Source: Avena insularis
Taxonomy: Eukaryota; Streptophyta; Magnoliopsida; Poales; Poaceae
Assembly: GCA_023614405.1 (NCBI GenBank)
Contig: CM042697.1
Coordinates: 307,986,323 to 308,050,322, forward strand
Direction of reading: 5' to 3'
Length of the DNA stretch: 64,000 nucleotides
How positions within the stretch are numbered: position 1 is the first letter of the stretch; the number at the start of each line of letters is the position of its first letter. Positions 45,101 through 57,200 of this stretch are shown here, one piece after another. The notes under the pieces were generated by a model. It was not told the DNA's origin. It worked only from the letters and a program-made list of their open reading frames with translations, and searched no databases. The position numbers were made by a program, and so were the translations under genes.

Positions 45101-47285
45101 AGGTGCGTACTAGGCCATTATGGTCTAGTACCACTCTAGTGGGGGGTTTGATCAGCCCATTTGGGCCAAATTAGGTCTGGTCAACCTAATGGGCTTGGCG
45201 CAAAAGTTAAAAGGAAAATTTAAATTATTTAGTAAAATACCAAAATACCCCCAGGACTTAATAAGTCCTAAAAAATCCTAAAAATACAAATAATATATCC
45301 ATGAGGTCAGAAAATTACAAGCTACCTAATAAAATTAAGAATTCTATTTTAAATAGAATAAATTTAGGTTAAATTTTTTTATAATATATATTGATGGAAT
45401 TTTATAAAAATAAATAAAATACCTAAAAATAAATAAAAATTACTTTTATCATTCATAATTAGTGTAGTATTTTATAGAAATACTAAATTGCTATTTAAGG
45501 TAGAAAAATAAAATCTTCTAAATTAAAATAAGTATTCTTAAAAATAATATGGAGAAAATAATGATAAGAGTTAAAAACTAAATAAATATCGGTTTTTAAC
45601 TCTTTTATCGATATATTATATTACAAAAAATTAAATATAATATTTACAAAATATTAAGAATAATTCTTTAAACAACTTTCTTCATTAAAGAAATTCAAGA
45701 AAATTATACAATGGGTAAAACACACAAAGAAGATAAATAATAAATGTTGTATTGCACTACTATGCATATTCATTTTTGCTTCTTTATATATTATCCTTAC
45801 CGGGTAATAATGGTGTTTTGTAGAAATAGAAGCTTAAGGTCGACTGCAAGCATCCGACTTCACTACCTTGCAATCACAAGGCAAGTTCATCACTTGCTCA
45901 TGTCCTTTGATGAGTCTTTATCGAAGTAATTTGCAAATTGTGCGTTATCATCTATGTTCTAAAAGAAAGAAAAATATTATTTTCAATAACAAAAAAAATG
46001 TTAGTATCATCCTAAGTGATGGTAAAGATTAAGTCAGCAATGGAACCTAGGTTTCCAGTTGCAATGATAAGAATCACATAGGAATTGTCAAACAATGACA
46101 TCAGTGATTCTAGCGCCCTATATTACGCATTAACCATGAGATTTGGAGTGGGACAGAGAAGTCAGCTGTATCCTTTTCATTCCGTATGAAGACGACCTTA
46201 ACATGAAGTTGTGTTTCCTTGCGAGGATCCAGCATATGGGTGGGAACCCTTAGGCCCCATGATTTTGGTGTCTAGATTATCTATGAGTGGCTGCCGGAGG
46301 TACAGTCGGACCTATATGGAGCTTGCCAGGGGCATCACCAGCTCATAGAGTCTTCGGGAACTCATTAGGGTTGTAGCTTGCCCAAAAGGGGGTTTAACGT
46401 AGATGTAGTAAGCCCCGAACGATCGTGCAGACATATGGGGTCGTGGAGAGGGAAGATATTGACTTGGATAACCTATTGGGCCCCACATCATGGAATTGTG
46501 GACGGGAAAGTATGCCTGATTGTGCAACAAGGAGTTGATATCTCATGGGAAAAGCAACGCACCTCTGCAGAGTGTAAGAACTATAACTCGTTACTCCCTG
46601 TTCCGGGAAGGAGCTACGAGCGCGGCAGGAAAGGAACTCCATGAAAGTTCTGGTCAACCTGTGAAGGCTGATGGACATAGTTTTTGATAATAAAATCAAT
46701 CCTTGAAGAAATGTTTATGAAAATTGCATAGTGCCAAGGACTGATAGTCCAAGGTGGTAGATAGTGCATCAAACTTCCCACCTTGCATATAATGAACTTG
46801 CTGGGTAACACTATTACTCACTCTTTCATTTGATCCCCTGCTTAGACTCTAAGGAGCCAGAAGACACTGATGTACACAGCTGAAGGCCAGGAGGATGTAT
46901 ACTACGAGGAGACAGACCTGCCCGGAGGAGTGGAAGGGGTGGATTATGAGATACGCTATGGAGTGGAGGGCAATGAGTCCGAGTAGTTGCCTTAGTTATT
47001 AGTAAAACAATTGAGCTGAGCGGCATAAACTTTATATAATAAGTTGTCGAGCTCAATAGGGAGTTTAAGTTTGAAACTTTGGATCTTCTGCTGAAATAGT
47101 TTAAGTTTGGTTTGTAAGTTTAAATCCTTTAAAGTTTCGAACTTCTGGTATTGTAATAATAATGAAGTGTGTATGTTTGTAATATGGACCCGCAATGTTT
47201 CTATTGTACCACTCTGAGGATTGTGATATTTACGGAACAGTGTTCTATGAATGTCATATCAACGACTATAATGTACTACACATGC
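42165..47285 (+). repeat. 3' LTR of plus-strand Tekay-like element (right edge approximate)
   Basis: It starts TGTAACACCCCGGAATTTAG after the polypurine tract. It is AT-rich to 44560, has a G/A-rich gene-like block at 44560-45120, a very AT-rich part at 45200-45780, and mixed sequence up to AATGTACTACA near 47280, the last TG...CA-compatible end I see. No second LTR copy is in the window, so the length (about 5.1 kb) is a guess and other insertions inside cannot be excluded. Frames inside are short and unconvincing. Confidence 0.5.
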
Positions 47286-47560
47286 AATGGTATGCTGGGT
47301 TACCGCATGGAAACCCTAGATCTTGAGATCTGGTGCTTCGTCGCTGCCTTCCCGGACCTTGTCGCTACTGGTAGGGTCGGATCTGGTGGGGGTAGACCCT
47401 GCTCTTCTGTCATCTCTCTCGGTACTAGCCTAACCATAGGGCTATTGGTAGGGTTTGGTGCGGCGGAACTTGCAGGTTGCTAGCGGGTGGCGAGGGGGCT
47501 GTCAGCTCGGTTTGAATAAAGGGGGTGGTGCTTGGATTCCTCTCGCACCAAGACGAAGAT
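47286..47560. other. unassigned sequence left of Tekay insertion
   Basis: Together with 61177-61449 this forms the pre-insertion site of the complete Tekay element; the duplication AAGAT is at 47556-47560. It has GC content like 5' leader or coding DNA (ACCCTAGATCTTGAGATCTGG, GGGTCGGATCTGG). On - a frame from 61303 runs across the joined site to a stop near 47508. I recognise no protein. It could be the 5' leader of the minus-strand Tat element, but that is a guess. Confidence 0.35.
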
Positions 47561-50500
47561 TGTCAACACCCGTATTTTTAATCCCAGATGCCTGTTATTC
47601 CATACCTCAACATCCCAGGATTATCATTTTTGTGAGACATAACAAAATTGGTACCATAGTACATCATCCATTACAAACCATAATAAAGGTCTTACAAATA
47701 TAGGATCTCATGATCCAGTCTTAATACAATCAACACAGCGGAAATTAAATGTATAGGGGCTTTATCTTCAGGCTCACATGCAATGCTAACGACGGGAGAT
47801 GATCCTAGTTGTCATAGACTTCATGATGTCCATCATCCTGGTAGTCCTCCTCATAGTCTGGCCATGGGAATATCCAGGGACAAAGCCATGAGTACTCAAT
47901 AAGTACTCGCAAACTATCACTAACAAGTAAAGTAGTTCGAGTAGGAATCCTAAGCTCTAAGTTTATTTGCAAAAAGGCAGGTTTATCTCATACTCAGTTC
48001 AGAAGTAAAGAAAACTAGTTTAATGTTCTACAACACCTATGTGGGAACTTAGTTTTCATGTTCACAATCCTGTTGTGGTCAAGTCAAAGTCATAGTTCAT
48101 TTCACAAGTCATTTTGAAAACATCTGACGACGGAATAGTATGGCCACTCCAACTTTCCATGACCGAGGATGCGGCTATTTGAATAGTTTGACACTCTGCA
48201 GAGGTGGTACACTTTCACCACAAAATTCGATACATCCGTCAGGGATAACCCTGAATCATCATACTTAGTATGCGGATAATCAAACCTAACCTTTCAATTA
48301 CACACCCTAGTATAGGCACCTCCCCTATGAGTTTGTCCTCCCAACCATGACAATCCGTCATCTTGGGTACTGCATAGGTGGACATTCACATTCTCGAGGT
48401 AGCCTCAGCTCAAACTCTTTTCGCAAGGGGACCCATACTAAGACATATAAACTTCCAGTTAAGCCCTACCCAATTTAGGTATTATGGTTGTACGGTAAAA
48501 TTGGAATGGTATCGCATCCGAACCCAACCATCAGTTTTTATAAAGGGCTAAAGCTCATGCCTCAACATTTTCATCATCAAATCATCTTGTGTTCATAACA
48601 CATGTCAAAACATTTCAATAGAATGAATCCTCATTCCAAGGTTTTCATAATCATTTACACCAAGTATTCCCATCTAAAGTGATCAACTTTTATGCTTAGC
48701 ACTAGCCACTAAAGTTGAGGGTATTCACTAATGAAGGGTGCTAATCAAGTGTGACTATCCAAATCTAGTCTTATGCCTTTTGATGACATCTAGTTCTAAC
48801 TACTTAGGCCTAGTTTTATGCTATTTATGCTATCTATACTATTTTCCAAAACTCACAAAGCACTAACTAAAAGTAATAAAGAACTTTGGTAAAAATAAAA
48901 GAATAAAGCTTGCAAGTAAAACTGGGAATTGGTATAATCATGGTTGCATAACCAAAGCATGCCTAATGCATCTTGCATAGGTTATCTTGCAAGGATGGCT
49001 TGCATAGTTAACTTGTAGTGTTAGGCTTGCATAGTTAACATGCAAAGTTCTAGCTTGCCTTGATTGGTGCAGTGGTTGAAGTTTTCTTATTCTTCATAGT
49101 ATCCTCCTCCTCGTAGCCTTGGTCGGTACTAGCGTCTATAAATACACACGAGGTACACAATCACCAAACAATACTTAACTACTTCTATTTGGCACACAAA
49201 TGTTCACACTATATGAACTAACATACTTGGGAATGTGATTTAAAGTGGTAGTCATATTTTATAAAGTTTAAAATTACTATTTTATACAATTAAAGTGACT
49301 AAAAATGCCTATAGAGCATTGTTTTAGTACTAGTCCAAGATCACTGCATGTAAACCTAAATATTTTTACATATTCAGATAGATCTTGTCAAATGTGATTT
49401 TTGAGAGTTGGAATCAACTCAAAAGCATCTATGGTTGATTTTTGAAAAAAATTTGAACGTGAAAAAGTCTCCGTCTTGTTATTTTTACTATTGGTGATCT
49501 ATAATTTCAAATGGTTTTAATCCAACGGGCTTGGATTGATAATTTGAGTACCTTTCTAACAAAATTGGAATCATGTAATTTGGTTTAGTGAATCTCTTCG
49601 AATTGATTTTTGAATCAACTGACAGAATCTAGTTTTAACTAAAATGGAAAAAGATTATTTGAATCACTTGGCTACGCGTGGGAATGATAATGGGCGGCCC
49701 AATCAAGATCGCAAGTTGGCGCAATGGGCTGAAGGGGGTCCCGCTTAGTCGTGCTCTATCTAACCGAAACTATATGTTTCAATCTTAGCCCTACGATTAG
49801 ACTAAGATCGGCGGCGGTGGTTCCTCGTCTCCGTCGCATAGCTCCGACGAGACCGAACCCTAACGGCAATGGTGGGGGTACGCGGTGGCTCACCTGGGCT
49901 CCAACTAGGGTCGACGATGGGGGCGAATGATGTTGTTGACAACGGCGGTTCGAACGGTGGTCGCAATAGCTCTAGGGGTGGCTCCAATCGACAACTCCTC
50001 TTCTCCTCTGTAGCGGCGGACTTCGGCCAAATTCTGGCGGGCTGGTGCTCTCCTTGCTCCGGGGAGAGGTGTGGGAGGTTCTGAGAGGAGTGGGGAGTGA
50101 GATGGTGTGGTGAATGAGGGCTGGGGTGGCCTCTATTTATACACCAGCAAGAGCGGCATGGTCAGGCTTCTCCGGTGACGTCGTTGCAGTGAGGTACGGG
50201 CATGGCTAAGGGCATAGGATGGTGCGGTGTTTCCTGGCGGCCATCACGGGCTTAAAGGTGTGGCACGTGGTGGTCGAGGATGGTCGGGAGCGGTCCATGC
50301 TCTGCGTGGAACCGGCGGTGTTTGTGACAGGGTACAGGGGCTACTGGTCGCGTGGCGGCGAACGGGCATCTCTGGGAGGTAGATAGGGTCGTGATGAGTG
50401 CAGGTACGTGTGGTGAGAGCGAGGAGCGACGTGTGCGCGCGAGGCGGCTGCGGTGCTCTTGCGTGCTCTCGGCATGGCAGACAGAGAAATGGGCGCGGCG

Positions 50501-51390
50501 TTGCTGGCTTGTCCATGGCTTGTCTTTGGTCGAGGGGTAGACAGGGAGTGGCGGTGGACGGTGGCCTGTCTCCTAGACATCGTGGATGGGCGCCGGGCTT
50601 CTTGTGGGGAGTTGCCCATGGTCGACCGACAAGGATGGCTCGGGTGGCGTGGTACTGGCGCAACGGCGAGGAAGGGGGCTGGTCTGCTGGGTTGCTAGGT
50701 GTTGGGGGCGAGTGATGGCTAGTAGCGGCGACAAGTGGTGGACAAAGCATTGATCAAGAACAGTAATAGTTTGGCAGATGTTACTATGCTCACCAGGTGT
50801 TTGATGAAATGTCCGCATGAATTCAACATTTGAATTTTTGGATGAATTTTGGTGAGTGATCTTGTCATAATCTTGGTAGTCTATGGTTTCTAGGGTTTGC
50901 CAAGGGGAATTGGTTTGGTTGGTTTTTGAGAAATGGCTATCTTAGTACCTATTAAGGATTCAATTTTTGAATGCCTCTCAAATGGATTTGAAATAGTTTC
51001 TATAAGTTTGTGAGTTTTCTTGGGTTCATTGTTACTTGGTATAGCAAGGGGTGAAAAGAATTGGATTTGTTTCTGTTAGAAATCATTTAATAGAGATGCC
51101 CTACGTGGGCTAGTGGTTGATTTTGGTCAAAATGACCATTTGATCATATGCCTTCTTATTTGAATTTCCTTTTGATTTGTTTTGTTTGGAATTGACCTAG
51201 ATGATATTGTTTTCATATTTAAACCAATCCTTATCATTCATATCAATCAAACATGGCAAATGCAATCATTCATGCATTAATCACACACACACATGCATTC
51301 ATATTAATTTTAATAATAAAAGTTTTTGTTAACCCTAAACTTGGGTGATTAGAACTTGATAATCTTGTTTAATATTTTTGAGGTGTTACA
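47561..51390 (-). repeat. 3' LTR of minus-strand Tekay-like element
   Basis: On - it starts TGTAACACCTCAAAAATATT at 51390, right after the purine tract, and ends GGTGTTGACA at 47561. Length 3830 bp. A C-rich block on the sense strand (about 50750-50100) has a proline-rich frame. Compared with the 5' LTR, about 125 bp around 49217 are missing. Confidence 0.92.
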
Positions 51391-51404
51391 AACCTTCCCT
51401 CCTT
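51391..51404 (-). other. polypurine tract of minus-strand Tekay-like element
   Basis: On - the bases before the LTR read AAGGAGGGAAGGTT. It is the plus-strand primer and confirms element orientation. Confidence 0.8.
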
Positions 51405-51852
51405 AAAATAAATCTCGTCCCGAGATTTAAGAAAAATAAAACTAGGAACTAAAGAGATTTGGAAACTCAGTCCTAATGTAATCTTATCGCTCCCAAATAG
51501 CTTCTTGTGTAGTATGGTTACTCCACTAGATCTTGAGAAACTTGATACTCCGGGTTCTGGTGGTTCTGAAGGCGTCTTCCAAAATACGAATGGGTACTTC
51601 ACGATAAGTTAGGTCCTTGTTGATCTCTATGGTTTTGTGATCAATATTCTTGAAAACTTCGGTCTTCTCCAGAATTTCTAGGCATTTGCGAAGTAACGAG
51701 ATATGGAACACATCATGCACGGCTGACATCTCCTTCGGCAGTTCCAGTTGATATGATACTTCTCCTCGGCGATTCAAAATATATCTAGGGGCTAACTTCC
51801 CTTTCAGTTGGAAACGTTGCATTCCTTTCAAGGGTGATACTTTAAGATGCAC
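51405..51852 (-). pseudogene. integrase C-terminus and chromodomain of minus-strand Tekay-like element
   Basis: The - frame reads MHLKVSPLKGMQRFQLKGKLAPRYI, QLELPKEMSAVHDVFHISLLRKC, then the chromodomain start LTYREVPIRILEDAFRTTRTRSIKFLKI. A stop follows; the rest (WSNHTTQEAIWER) continues in the same frame and then shifts. The chromodomain is thought to guide integration by reading histone marks. It ends at the polypurine tract. Confidence 0.85.
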
Positions 51853-52565
51853 AAAATCTCCGATAGTGAAGGCTAGATCTCGACGTCTCTTGTCGGCATT
51901 ACTCTTTTTTCTAGATTAGGCAGTCTTAAGGTGCTCACGGATCTTGTGAACTTTCTTTTCTGCTTCTCTTAGGATGCCGGGTCCTAAAATCTGACTCTCT
52001 CCTACTTCCGACCAATTCAGTGGGGTACGACACTTACTTCCATACATAAACTCAAATGGGGCCATTTGCAAACTGGCTTGGTAACTATTGTAGTATGAGA
52101 ATTCTGCGAAAGGCAGACAGTCCTCCTATTTAGATCCATATTCCAACACACAAGCTCTCAATATATCTTCGAGTATATGGTTTACTCGCTCCGTTTGTCC
52201 ATCAGTCTGCGGGTGATAAGCTGTGCTGAAATCCAGTTTGGTTCCTAATCCTTCTTGGACTTTCTTCCAAAATCTCGAGGTAAACTGGGTTCCTCGATCC
52301 TACACAGTTCTTGGGGATTCCGTGCAAACTGACTATCCTAGCAATGTACAACTCTGCTAGCTTCGAGCTCTGATAAGTGGTCTTGACCGGTAAGAAATGA
52401 GCTACTTTGGACAGTCTATCCACTATGACCCAAATAGAGTCATTTCCCCTACTAGATGTAGGCAAACCGGTAATAAAAATCCATTCCTACAGAATCCCAT
52501 TTCCATTCCGGAATCTGCAATGGTTGTAAAAGTCATGCGGGTCTTTGATGTCCCGCTTTGACTCT
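51853..52565 (-). pseudogene. integrase core of minus-strand Tekay-like element
   Basis: Pieces on -: LLQPLQIPEWKWDSVGMDF (about 52535-52480, with a stop before it), then SSRGNDSIWVIVDRLSKVAHFLPVKTTYQSSKLAELYIARIVSLHGIP in 52465-52202. After a frameshift, sequence corresponding to the second Asp and [11 protein letters not shown] (about 52210-52185, [15 protein letters not shown] in a third frame) is visible. At least two frameshifts break the core. Confidence 0.85.
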
Positions 52566-53231
52566 CTAACAGATATCACATTTGGCTATGTAGCTTCCGA
52601 CTTCTCTCTTCCTCTTATGCCACCAAAATTGCTCCAAATCCTGATACATCCTGGTTCCTCCAGGGTGCATAGAATAAAGAGTATCATGAGCTTCCTGCAT
52701 AATGACTTGCTTCAACTCGGAATCTGTTGGTACACAGATACGTTCTTTGTACCACAAAACTCCTTCTTCATCTTCGGTGAATCCGGGTACCTTCCCTGTA
52801 CCAATACGATGTTTAATTCCGTCGATACTAGCATTTCCTTTCTGCGTCTCCTTGATCTGACTGATCAAAGCGGGTTGAAGTTCTATGCTAGCCAAAAATC
52901 CTTCACTAACTAGCTCCATTCTAAAATTTTCCATCTCCTCATGCAAACTTGGCTGGGCTTCTTTTATCATCGTGTTCAATTGACACGGCAATCTGCTAAG
53001 ACCATCTGCTACCACGTTGGATTTGCCGGGGTGATAGTGAATGTCAAGATCATAGTCCTTGATTAACTCTATCCATCTCCTTTGCCTCATATTTAGCTCC
53101 TTCTGGGTGAAAATATACTTCATACTATTGTGATCCGAATAAATCTCACAGCGGTTACCCATGAGGTAATGCCTCCATGTCTTCAAGGCTAAAACTACGG
53201 CTTCTAGTTCGAGGTCATGGGTAGGGTAATT
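52566..53231 (-). pseudogene. RNase H and integrase zinc domain of minus-strand Tekay-like element
   Basis: The frame 53186-52566 is the continuation of RT after an in-frame stop near 53232. It has [67 protein letters not shown] (RNase H), then the tether and the zinc-binding domain of integrase ([23 protein letters not shown] ... YIAKCDIC), with both His and both Cys in place. Confidence 0.88.
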
Positions 53232-54236
53232 CTACTCATGTTGCTTCAGTTGTCGGGACAGATAGGATATTACTTTGCCTTCTTGCATCAACACACATCC
53301 GATACCAATCTTGGATGCGTCACAATACACATCAAAAGGCTTCTTGATATCCGGCATAATCAAGATTGGGGCTGAAATCAATCTCTTCTTGAGCTCTTGA
53401 AAACTTGCTTCACATTTGTTCATCCATTCAAACTTCTTATCTTTCTTCAACGGCTGGGTCATGGGTCTTGCGATGCTCGAGAATCCTTCTACGAACTTGT
53501 GGTAATATCCCGCTAATCTGAGAAATGCGCGAACTTGGGTTTGAGTGGTTAGGGATTTCCATTCTTCAACATCCTTAATCTTGGTGGGATCGACAGCAAT
53601 TCCTCCTGCCAACACGATATGTCCAAGTAATCCTACTTCCTTTAACCAGAACTCACATTTGCTAAACTTGGCATACAACTGATGCTCTCTAAGGGTTTCA
53701 AGGATGATCCTCAGGTGTAGCTCATGGTCTTCTTCTGATTTGGAATAGATTAGAATATCATCGATAAAAACAACAACAAACTTATCCAGGAAGTTCATAA
53801 AAATCTTATTCATGAGGTTCATGAAATAAGCGGGGGCATTGGTTAATCCAAAAGACATGACATTGTACTCATACAATCCATATCTGGTGGTGAAGGCAGT
53901 TTTTGATATCCGTTGCGCGAATCTTGAGTTGATGATAACCAGTTCTAAGATCAATCTTAGAAAACACTTTGACACCAGTCAACTGGTCAAACAGGTCTTC
54001 TATCTTCGGTAGTGGGTATTTGTTCTTAACGGTGACATCATTCAGCTTCCGATAATCCGTGCACAAACGGTTACCTCCATCTTTCTTATCCACAAACAAA
54101 ACAGGTGATCTCCATGGCGATGCACTTGGTTGCATCAAACCTGTCTCCAGCATAGCATCCAGTTGCTTCTTTAGCTCCTCTAATTCAGACGGGTTCATAC
54201 TATAAGGTCTCTGAGCTATGGGTCCAGTTCCAGGGA
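53232..54236 (-). pseudogene. reverse transcriptase of minus-strand Tekay-like element
   Basis: Two overlapping frames carry RT. 54198-53869 has [62 protein letters not shown] and [15 protein letters not shown]. After a frameshift near 53900, 53975-53232 has [32 protein letters not shown] (SFGLTNAP for MPFGLTNAP), the intact catalytic FIDDILIYS, and [23 protein letters not shown]. The C-terminal connection has [18 protein letters not shown], the RNase H start. Confidence 0.9.
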
Positions 54237-54839
54237 TTAGTTCAATGATAAACTCGATATCCCGATCTGGGGCATACCGGGCAATTCATCTGGGAATACG
54301 CCGGGGTATTCACAGACTACTCTGACTTGGTCAATGGTTGGTTGGGCTAGACTCTTGTTGCACTTGAATTGACGGGGCAAAGTCTCAGATACATGCTCTA
54401 CTGATACTCTAGTGGTACTAGTCATGGTTATGGCTTTCTTGGCACAGTTGATTAATCCTTTATGTTTTGACATCCAATCCATTCCTAGTACTACATCCAA
54501 ACCTTTGGTTCCAAGTACTATTAGATTAGCATAAAAATCTATTCCATGGATTCTGATAGGTACGGCCTTGCAAATTTGTCTAGCTTTGGTGGTTGAACCA
54601 GGTATTTGAATTATCATAACATGCTTCAATTTTGTTGGTTGAATCTTACTAGTGCATGCAAATTCTTCTGTAACAAACGAGTGCGATGCTCCAGAATCAA
54701 ACAACACTCTTGCAAGTACTGAGTTAACAGAAAACATACCCAGCACGACATCTGGCGCTTCCTGAGCTTCTTCAGCATTCATGTGAAACAGACGGCCGTT
54801 GTGGTTGAGCGAGTTCCCTAGGGCAAATCCCCTTCCAGG
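54237..54839 (-). pseudogene. aspartic protease of minus-strand Tekay-like element
   Basis: In the same frame as the zinc knuckle after a TAG near 54840: ARVLFDSGASHSFVTEEFA (active site DSGAS), LIVLGTKGLDVVLGMDWMSKHKGLINC (flap and core), and the RT N-terminal start [17 protein letters not shown]. The open frame runs 54782-54237. Protease sequence itself looks intact. Confidence 0.9.
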
Positions 54840-55954
54840 CTAAACACGACATTGCTTCTGAGCTGGTGCATTCACATTGGTGGCTGCTACAAGCTTCTTG
54901 GGGCACTCGTTGGAGTAGTGACCCTTGAATCCACATTCAAAACAAGTAATCAGAGACTTGGCTTTTCCTGCAATAGGCACGGAATTGCTTCCAGTCCTTG
55001 GGGAAGTATTGTTTTTGTTGGTGTTGTTGTTGTTGGACTTGGGTGGTGCACGGTTGAAATTGTTGGAGTTGTCGGGGTTGTTGTTGTGGTTTCTTTCGGG
55101 CCTTGGGTTTCCTCCTCCATGGTTGGGATAATTCGGACGAGACGTAGGGGGTCTATTGTTTCTCGGGGCATATCCTGCAGACGGGTTGGGCAATACTTCA
55201 GGGTATGGTGGGATCCTGGTTGATGCATCATTCGACGCTTGCGATTCTCGTTGGCTTGGTTGATCTTGCCTTCCATCTGGATTGCAGAATCCACTAAGGC
55301 TTCAAGGTCAGCGAAAGGAATGTTGACCAGCACTGTCTGCATCTCATCATGCAGACCGTTCAAGAATCTCTCCTTCTTCTTGGCTTCAGTACCAATCTCA
55401 TCAGGGGCATACCTAGACAGAGACAGAAATATGTCACGGTACTCTACCACAGTCATCCTTCCCTGCATCAGCTCCTTGAATTCATCCCTCATCCACAAAA
55501 TCAAACCCGGTGGCACATGGGTTTAGCTGAACTTGAGTTTGAATTCATCCCAAGCCATCATATGTCCTCCATTCATGGTACGAATGCTATTCCACCAAGC
55601 TCTTGCATCACCTGCCAGATAATAGGTGGAAAACAATACTTTCTCATTGGCCTCCACTCCTGCGACCTCTAAGTTGTTCTCCATGGTCTGCAGCCAGTCA
55701 TCAGCATCTAATGGCTATTTAGACTTACAAAATATGGGGGGATTGGTGTTTTGAAAGTTCTTGAGCTTGGATCCATGGTTATCCTGGTATCCATGTCCTT
55801 GATTATTATGGGCCATCTAAGATATATGTTGAAGGGTGGCTAAATTAGCTTGACGTTTAGATCTTCCAGCTTCACGGTCAGCAACCAACATTTGTAGGAT
55901 TTGCAGCATTGGATCCTGAGATGAACTACTTCCTCCAGGATTTCCACGAGTCAT
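54840..55954 (-). pseudogene. gag of minus-strand Tekay-like element
   Basis: The ATG at 55954 opens MTRGNPGGSSSSQDPMLQIL. The capsid part has DADDWLQTMENNLEVAGVEANEKVLF, YYLAGDARAWWNSIR, then after a stop near 55525 PPGLILWMRDEFKELMQGRMTVVEYRDIFL and ERFLNGLHDEMQTVLVNIPFADLEALVDSA. Two in-frame stops (near 55715 and 55525) and a frameshift near 55225 break it. The C-terminal Asn/Pro-rich part ends with zinc knuckle CFECGFKGHYSNEC (about 54945-54905). It is the particle protein. Confidence 0.88.
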
Positions 55955-56208
55955 CTAAAGATCGAGATAGATAGTGAGACGAGAGGGAAATTTTCTAAGG
56001 TTCATGGATTTGTTTTTTAAAAGCTTTTAAACTTTGATTTTGACTCTGGTTTTGCCAACTAGCAACTTTCTTTTCATTCATTCATTCATAGCACCCAATA
56101 CAAACACACACCACACTAGGGTAATAAATGGTTTTAGGAACCATTCTGTGAAGCTACGATATAGTGGGACCGGATACAACTCACGCATACGATAGTGCCC
56201 TATTGTGA

Positions 56209-56976
56209 CTACTCATCATCAATGAATGCGGAATCATCATCATCAGTGTGGAAGTCCATGTCGAGGTCCTCCAGGTAGTCATCATCATAACTGAGGTAGG
56301 AGTAGGGATCTCCACTGATATCTTCACCTTCCTCCTCCTTCTCTTCAAGTTGGGTCACCTGATCACGGATGGTCTTCTTAAGAGTGGCCACCCTATTGCA
56401 AAGACGATCGATGGTGCGATCCTTCTTGTCATGCTGATGTCGAAGTGAATAGCGCTCCTTGGCAAGGATGGCGAGGGTCTGGTCCTTCCTGACTGCAATG
56501 GCATGGTTGTGGTTGGCGTAGGCGCGGGCATTGTCTAACTCCTTCTGCCTATCATACAGCATGAAGTCGAGATGATCCACCTGATGCTTTAGCTCCGGAT
56601 GGCCTGGCACCTCCAAAAATGGTTGTCACATAGAATCACGCCTTGCATAGTAAGCAAAGCAAGTGCCATTGATTTGGTTAATGTTTTGCCCACACAGACG
56701 GTCAAGTGCCTCTTGCATAGCCCTGGCGAGTCCATCTAGCCAGTTGTTTTCCCTCAAGCTAAATTGGATCTTCTCCGAAGTGGGTGCCTCCATCTTGCCT
56801 CTGAGATCTACAACTATCAGCCACTGTAGTTCTCCTCCAGGCTGACCATTGAGTTGTGCCCCAAAGAACTCGGGGTGCGGGCGTTCAACAAGTTCTGAGA
56901 GTTGGCTTAAATCTCGCTCGAAGATGAGTTCTCCTTTGTTGCCCAACTGGTAGAACTTGCTATACTTGACTTCCAT
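56209..56976 (-). pseudogene. extra ORF ahead of gag in minus-strand Tekay-like element (one in-frame stop)
   Basis: A single frame of about 255 codons runs from the ATG at 56976 to 56209, broken only by a TGA near 56626 (CGA to TGA is likely). The N-terminal half starts MEVKYSKFYQLGNKG and has FFGAQLNGQPGGELQWLI, DLRGKMEAP and ENNWLDGLARAMQEALDRL, a compact globular look. The C-terminal half is a long helix, probably coiled coil (DRQKELDNARAYANHN to IRDQVTQLEEKEEEGEDI), with a very acidic end (YDDDYLEDLDMD, DDDDSAF). It lies between the primer site and gag. I know no domain for it; related ORFs seem common in cereal Tekay elements (recollection only). Confidence 0.65.
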
Positions 56977-57184
56977 CTATAAGAATGTAGGATGAGTGGG
57001 TTAGTGGGGTGATCAAGTGTGTCAAATTTTATGTAGGATTGCAAGAATTTTTGAGGAACATGAATTTTCTTGAAAGAATCTCAGTGATAAGAATGAAAAT
57101 AGGTTTTCATAAATACTCACTTTTTTTTAAACTAACTTTTTGATTCAAGCTTCCATTCTAACTAGGGTCTCCTATGGTCAGGAT
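56977..57184 (-). other. leader of minus-strand Tekay-like element
   Basis: About 210 bp between primer site and the extra ORF with no gene. It contains an A-rich run on - (T8 near 57121-57128 on +). Confidence 0.5.
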
Positions 57185-57198
57185 GGCTCTGATACCAA
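57185..57198 (-). other. primer-binding site (tRNA-iMet)
   Basis: On - the sequence TTGGTATCAGAGCC lies two bases inside the 5' LTR end. It is complementary to the 3' end of initiator methionine tRNA, the usual primer of plant Ty3/gypsy chromoviruses. Confidence 0.92.
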
Positions 57199-57200
57199 CT

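Noticed and set aside
50244..50750. Proline-rich frame in both LTRs of the minus-strand Tekay element
   Set aside because: Partly shared by the two LTRs only because they were identical at insertion; frame and stops differ, and no family is recognised.
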